Source: Paramecium tetraurelia
Lineage: Eukaryota; Ciliophora; Oligohymenophorea; Peniculida; Parameciidae
Length of the DNA: 64,000 bases
Direction of reading: 5' to 3'
Assembly: GCF_000165425.1 (NCBI RefSeq)
Contig: NW_001799133.1
Span: forward strand, 248,001 to 312,000
Of the stretch, positions 58,985 to 64,000 are shown piece by piece. The position numbers were made by a program, and so were the translations under genes. Each line of letters starts with the position of its first letter. Position 1 is the first letter of the stretch. The notes beneath the pieces were generated by a model. It was not told the origin of the DNA, did no database searches, and was given only the letters and a program-made list of their open reading frames with translations.

Positions 58985-59775
58985 ATTTTATATTGAATTA
59001 ATAATTTACAGATAATATTAATGATTAACTAAAACTTATTTTTTATGAATTAACTTTGCAGCATAGACATCTTCAAGTATTCAAACAATGTCCTCAAACT
59101 TATTAGGTTATCTGATATAGTATTGAATAATATTCAAAAATATATAAAGGGTCATTAAAAAAATATATTAATATTTCACAGAATAAGTGGTGAGCAAACA
59201 GTGTCCAAATTTAAGAGAGTATTTATAAATAATTTCTCGTTACAAATAAAATGATAAAATTAATGTAATTAAATTAGTTACAAAATAATAAGATTAGACA
59301 ACATATTTGAACCCACAAATAATTTACTTAAGAAAATCCAGACGAAATTAAATTAATAGTTGGCATTTAATGAATATTCAATAAATCTATTAAAAATTTA
59401 TAAAACAAATTAAGAATTTAAAACTTAGAATCTATTAGAGGTATATCCTATGAAAATGTAGTAAAATATTTTGCAATCTTAGGAATAGAATGTTAAAAAT
59501 CAATGTGAAAAACAGGAAAGATACTAAATTATATCATTATGTTGTTCCTAAATGGAGCAGACTTAATATTAAACTGATCTTAACTTCTTCCCTAAATCAA
59601 AAAGAAACTTATTTAAAGTAAGACAGTCTCTGTGTCATGATGAAAATATAACTTTTTTATGCCTTAAAAATATTCAAAATCTATTTTATTAATACTTTGT
59701 CAATTCATTAGAATGTTATTTTTTGAATTATTTGTTAAACTAAATAAAATTTATTTAATCTTATTTTATAATATA
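58985..59775. other. AT-rich intergenic stretch
   Basis: About 790 bases between two plus-strand genes. Short coding-like traces only; no gene I can support. Confidence 0.4.
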
Positions 59776-61265
59776 ATGAATTTCTATTCCTTTATTTTGT
59801 TGGCAGTAGAGGCAGAGGTAAAACTAGAGTAGATTAGGATGTCATTAGCAAGTATAGATAGTTTTGAATCACACACGAGTAATGATTAACTTAATTATTA
59901 GCTTACAAAAGATTAGATTAGCCTAGAACTGGAGGACTAAAACCTGAGAATATTTTTGAATTTTTATGCGATAATGATATTGAAGTAACTCAAGATCAAC
60001 TTGATTACATATTCAGAGTTTTAGATGAAGATTCTGATGGCTTTATAACTTCTGAGGAGTATAATTTTCACTATATTAATTAGCTTTAAGAGTGCCATAT
60101 TGCCTAAGATGAATGCTGAATTGAAAGAACAGGCCTTAAATCATAAAGGCTATGATCTTCCTGTTGATATGCTATTACCATAAGAAATTGAGACATAATT
60201 ATCATTATTCATGAATTAGATAAAATAAAATTATTTGTAAATGATAAAATTATATCGTAGACTATATTAGGAAATACAATAAAAAATTGATTTGAATTAA
60301 TTGGATATTTATGATAATAGTTAATAAATTACAGTAGATTCTTTGAAGAAATGGTTATAATAGTTGGGATCTGACATTAGCGAAGAAGTTCTATAGAATT
60401 TTGTTCATATTATATAAGGATAGCAGTAATCGCTATAAATTCTATTAGATAAAATTTACACAGACAACGAAGAGGATTAAGATTAAGATGAGTAAGAAGA
60501 AGAAGAAGAAGAAGCAAATGATAACGAAAATGAAGAAGAAAAAGAAAAAGAAGAAGAGAATTATAATTAAGAAAAATAATAAGAAGATATAGAATAAATC
60601 TAACAAAAAGAAGAATTAGAGTAAGCTTAATAAAACGATGTAAAGGATGATTAAGATGTAAAGGATAGTTTGCAAAATAATCGATAAGATGTCTAATCTT
60701 AAGAGTTAAGTCATAATAATATGGATTATTAACATTCATATAATTACTCATGGAATGATATTGAATTTGAAATTTCATATTTAAAGAAAAAAATTTCTTT
60801 ATTAGAAAGACAATTATGGATAGTACCATAACCAACTTTTAGATTTAATGCAGGATAACGTTATGAGTACTAAAATAGGGATCTATTATACTATTCAAGA
60901 AAGAGTTACTTAAGAAAATTTGATGAATCCCCTTCATATTATAGCGATGATAACTTCAGATTGAAATTATGGCTAGATTAAGAAATAAAAAATGAAGAAT
61001 TAAAACAACAAATGTTATTAATTTAGTTGAAAAATTATGTAAAAGTAAGTAGTTCTGGTCTTTTTACAGATATATATTAGAGGTATTTGATTTTCATATT
61101 TTAGTCGAATATATCAAAGTCCTCTCCGTTAATCACTATCTTATTTAGATTATTCTGGACAGAAAGTAAGATATATAATATTATTTAAAGTAAAGTGGCA
61201 GTTACTAAAAAGCATAGCAAACACATTTTTAGAGATCATTAAATTTTAGCAATAGAAAATTTTGA
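59776..61265 (+). CDS. EF-hand protein with acidic Gln/Glu-rich tail
   Basis: About 450 residues. After a 23-nt intron (GTAATGATTAACTTAATTATTAG) comes NIFEFLCDNDIEVTQDQLDYI and an EF-hand loop DEDSDGFITSEE with all ligands in place; a 25-nt intron cuts just after it. A helical domain follows (QIKQNYLQMIKLYRRLYQE), then about 80 residues of Glu, Gln, Asp and Lys, and a final part rich in Tyr, Ser and Arg (YEYQNRDLLYYSRKSYLRKF) with introns of 22 and 25 nt near the end. Two in-frame starts exist, 59776 and 59839. The layout of one EF-hand with long linker resembles animal EF-hand phosphatase regulators only loosely; the role is unknown. Confidence 0.65.
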
Positions 61266-61302
61266 AAAATATAAATAATATTTTTTTTTAATTTTATTAA
61301 TC

Positions 61303-62728
61303 TCATTTTTCATCAGGTGTTGGAAAACTCTTTGGATCAAGAATATATCCTTCACCTGATTATTCAATTTAATTTCCATTTGAATAATAATATTAATTAT
61401 AATGAATTTGTTATGAATCCTTTTATCCGATCTAAAAGGCAGTTCTGTTTTAGGGGTTTCTATTTCTTTATTATCCATATTAATTATTATAATTGTTATA
61501 TTAATATCTGCTGTTGTTGTTATTTTAAACGTAGTGCTATTGATTATTCCAAGACGATGATTGATTAGATTATACAGGCTTGTAAGCTTTGGGTTAATCA
61601 ACTACTGAAGGATCCATGGCTTTTAACTTATCCAAAGTTCCTTATAAAATCAAATTTAAATTGGCTTAGAATTATTCCAAGTATATCCATTTTCCAGGAG
61701 AAGCCCATGAAATCATGAGATTGGGTTTAAAATAATTTTATGAATACCAATATTCCATATTTTTGGTTGGAAACCCACCTTAAGTCTAAATAAAAAATCC
61801 AAATTACTTTGTTTGATTTATCAATATAAAACCACAATGGTTCATTAATGTCCTTGTTGTGTAATTGAGCTTGAATAGAAAATGGTGAAGTTTTAATTTA
61901 TTCGCTCTTAAAAAGAACAGTAGGCAGCTAATCCACAGTTTTAAAATGTGAATTTTCATTATTGTTGTTAAGACCCAAAAGTTGATTTAATTCATCATCA
62001 CTAATACATGTTTCTTTAACTTACAAAACCTCCTCTTGTTTGTGGTTAGTAGTTTGAGTTTAATTGGATAATTGCCTCTTTTCTATTTCCTCTACTGTTA
62101 ATATTTAATGATTGATCTGGACAGGATTTAATGATGGTTCGTTATTTGAAGAGAAGAGCTCAATAAGTTTTAATTTAGTTTCGATAGCAGCTTCTGATTA
62201 TTTTAATTCTTATTCTCTTTTTTCTCTGTACTTCTATTTTTCTATTTCAATAATATCCATAGCTTCTTGTTTTATTTAAGATTCTTCTATTTTTTATCTC
62301 TTCTCTTCCTATTTTTTTTCAAATGTGCCATGATCCTTCTAATATTGTTCTCTTTTTAATTGCATTTCATTTTCTATATCGTTTAATTAAAAGGGGGCAT
62401 TGAATTATGTGTCTTGCATCCATTGAGGTTCTTCTTCATCACTATGATTGCAATGCGAATTCTAAGGAATAGGCTTGAATGGTTTGGTTGCAAATAATTA
62501 TGGTATTTTTTTGATCAGCTGGACTATGGCTTCAGGAGGTTATAAATATTCTCGATAAGCTGAAAGTAATAATTTTGCATCATAAACATTATTTTGAGGC
62601 TAACATATTTAATATTTCTCTAATAATAATAGTAATATCATCTATACATTCATATTCCACTCTCTTATTATCATTTTAATAATGCTATCGATTGTTGTAA
62701 TATTTTTTGTTTCTTTAATATCCATCAT
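61303..62728 (-). CDS. GYF-domain protein
   Basis: About 465 residues. The GYF domain, which binds proline-rich peptides, is seen at about residues 285-340: PLWFYIDKSNK, a 22-nt intron (GTAATTTGGATTTTTTATTTAG), then TQGGFPTKNMEYWYSQNYFK and PNLMISW, with NYF in the place of GYF. Before it is a long Glu/Lys coiled region (QEAMDIIEIEKQKYREKREQ without the next residues), after it a Gln/Asn/Tyr-rich tail (NNYNNQYGQQRNRNPQNR). Such proteins take part in translation control (GIGYF) or splicing (CD2BP2). The start at 62728 gives MMDIKETKNITTIDSI. A plus-strand frame at 61616-61816 is antisense to it. Confidence 0.75.
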
Positions 62729-63304
62729 AATTATTATTGTGTTACTATTGTTAAATGTTTATTTTTTACTTTTCGATATTGTTATGTATCTCTTTTTTAT
62801 TCCTATTGATCTTTAGCAATATACTAAACCTGATAATGGTATGATTTCGACATTATTTTTATTTTATTTTTTTTTTTTTAAATATTATTAGAATTAAGAA
62901 TTAAAATTTATTCATAATTCTCAACTATGCATCTTTAGTCTAGAACCCTCATCGTCATCCTGTTGAATTTCAATCTTAACATATAATACGATTTCAAATA
63001 TAGCTCATTTTGGAACTATAATTAAGAATTATCAAATCTATAAAATAGAAGGAATGTATCTTAATAATTTTAGGATTACTTAAGTCCTACTAAATGCTAC
63101 CACTTATTTGTATCAATTATACTTATATATATATTACTTGAAATAGTTTTAGCTTATATTTAATTATTTTTTTTAATTTTTAATTAATGTTTATGTTATT
63201 TTTTTCGATTTTTTACTAAAAACAGACTGAAATTGGAGCAAGTAATTGAATAAAGGGAAATAATTAATCAAAAGGAAATTTGTAATTTAAATTAACAATT
63301 ACTC
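62729..63304. other. Divergent intergenic region
   Basis: About 576 bases, mostly A and T, with a run of T at 62870-62879. The frame of the next gene is open through its last 100 bases (LKLEQVIEQREIINQKEI), so the next gene may have an earlier exon here. Confidence 0.4.
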
Positions 63305-64000
63305 ATGATAGTTACTATAAACAATTATTCAAGTTATTAAAGTACGAAAAAGAAAGAGGATGCTACTTCAACTTAAATAACAGAGAGATATGCATAAGAA
63401 TCATAAAATAACACTATTTTGACGCAAAATTTGGCACACTACTAAAGTCGGCAATAGTCAGATGCAAATATTGAATAATTAAACCTATATCCTAGCGATT
63501 CACATATCTATAACACTCCTAAAAAGTAATCAAAATTAAATAGAGAATTTATTTTAAAGAGTAATGAAGTTCTAAAGAACAAACAACTAAATTTAACTAC
63601 TGAGAATGTTAATATAACTACAAGCAAATTAAATTCATCAATAATTGTTCTAAAAAAATTGGATGAAAAAGAATGTAAATATTGTGGATAAACTGATTCA
63701 CCTAATAATTTTATACGTCCTTGTCTCTGCAAAGGATCTATGTAACATGTACATTAATAATGTGTCTAAAAAGACATTGAGAATAATTTTATGGATGAGA
63801 AACAAAGAAGATTCATCAAGCCTATTAGATGCGAAATTTGTAAATTTGTTTTTAAGATAAAAATATATAGAGAGACTAATTTACTTTAATCATTTAAGGA
63901 TCCTATTAAACATGAAAAGCTATTATTTCTAACATTCGTTTTGACAATTCTAGTTTTGATAACAATTGCACTTATCATAATGTCTATTTTAATCAAAGAG
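63305..64000 (+). CDS. RING-CH (MARCH-type) membrane ubiquitin ligase, 3' end outside window
   Basis: From ATG 63305 (MIVTINNYSSYQSTKKKED) about 118 residues of Ser/Thr/Asn/Gln-rich sequence, then a RING-CH domain: CKYCGQ, PCLCKGSMQHVHQQCVQKD and RCEICKFVFKIK give the C4HC3 ligand order. A strongly hydrophobic segment (LLFLTFVLTILVLITIALII) follows, the first of the usual membrane helices, and the window ends in frame. MARCH proteins ubiquitinate membrane proteins in the endosome, ER or plasma membrane. The part after the window should carry the second helix. No intron is needed in the visible part. Confidence 0.85.

Noticed and set aside
61616-61816. Plus-strand 66-residue frame with ATG and TGA
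   Set aside because: It lies antisense to the GYF domain of the minus-strand gene, whose domain match is clear; the plus frame has no family support.
1-64000. tRNA, rRNA, transposon, LTR or virus-like elements
   Set aside because: Looked for cloverleaf-like boxes, conserved rRNA segments, terminal repeats and polymerase or integrase motifs in both strands by eye; none was convincing.

Overview
This window is a piece of a ciliate macronuclear genome, almost certainly Paramecium. Translated with TAA and TAG as glutamine and TGA as the only stop, nearly the whole window resolves into closely packed genes; with the standard code it shows only fragments. Introns are 21-36 bases long, start with GT (mostly GTA) and end with AG. 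Two trichocyst matrix protein genes are present. The DNA is very AT-rich, intergenic gaps are often 6-300 bases, and one assembly gap of 150 N lies at 51547-51696. All gene models here were made by hand with the ciliate code, so exon edges are approximate where noted.

Layout. 1-8.4 kb: an EF-hand protein, a large ciliate protein and an AGC-type kinase with an N-terminal Cys/His motif. 8.4-14 kb: a sortilin/Vps10 receptor, a Dpy-30-like protein, small unknowns, and a protein resembling the XRCC4/PAXX superfamily. 15-24 kb: a trichocyst matrix protein, then a minus-strand run (tryptophan-repeat protein, acylated MORN protein, two unknowns, phosphopantothenoylcysteine decarboxylase, a low-complexity protein), a mitochondrial p32/MAM33 homologue and an unknown. 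24.8-35 kb: a GPATCH1-like protein, an unknown, a serine carboxypeptidase, a small chromodomain protein, two coiled-coil proteins and small unknowns. 35.8-42 kb: the second trichocyst matrix protein, a Rab, a dual-specificity phosphatase, a kinase-like protein with altered catalytic motifs, and a kinase with a long Q/N-rich tail. 43-49 kb: SF3B3, a coiled-coil protein and LSM4. 49.8-55 kb: a TPR protein with frame breaks, a gene cut by the N gap, a kinase-like/discoidin-like protein and an unknown. 55.4-64 kb: a UBE2J-type ubiquitin-conjugating enzyme, a START-domain protein, a small membrane protein, SF3B6 (p14), an EF-hand protein, a GYF-domain protein and a RING-CH membrane protein running off the end.

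Themes. Splicing is well represented (SF3B3, SF3B6, LSM4, a GPATCH1 homologue). Endomembrane and secretion genes include sortilin, Rab, carboxypeptidase, trichocyst proteins, UBE2J and RING-CH. Three genes could bear on the ciliate's programmed genome rearrangement or chromatin: the tryptophan-repeat protein (possible Argonaute hook), the XRCC4/PAXX-like protein (end joining) and the chromodomain protein; those links are inference. Several conserved genes carry single-base reading-frame breaks that introns do not explain, most simply assembly errors. I see no rRNA, tRNA, CRISPR, transposon or virus-like element.
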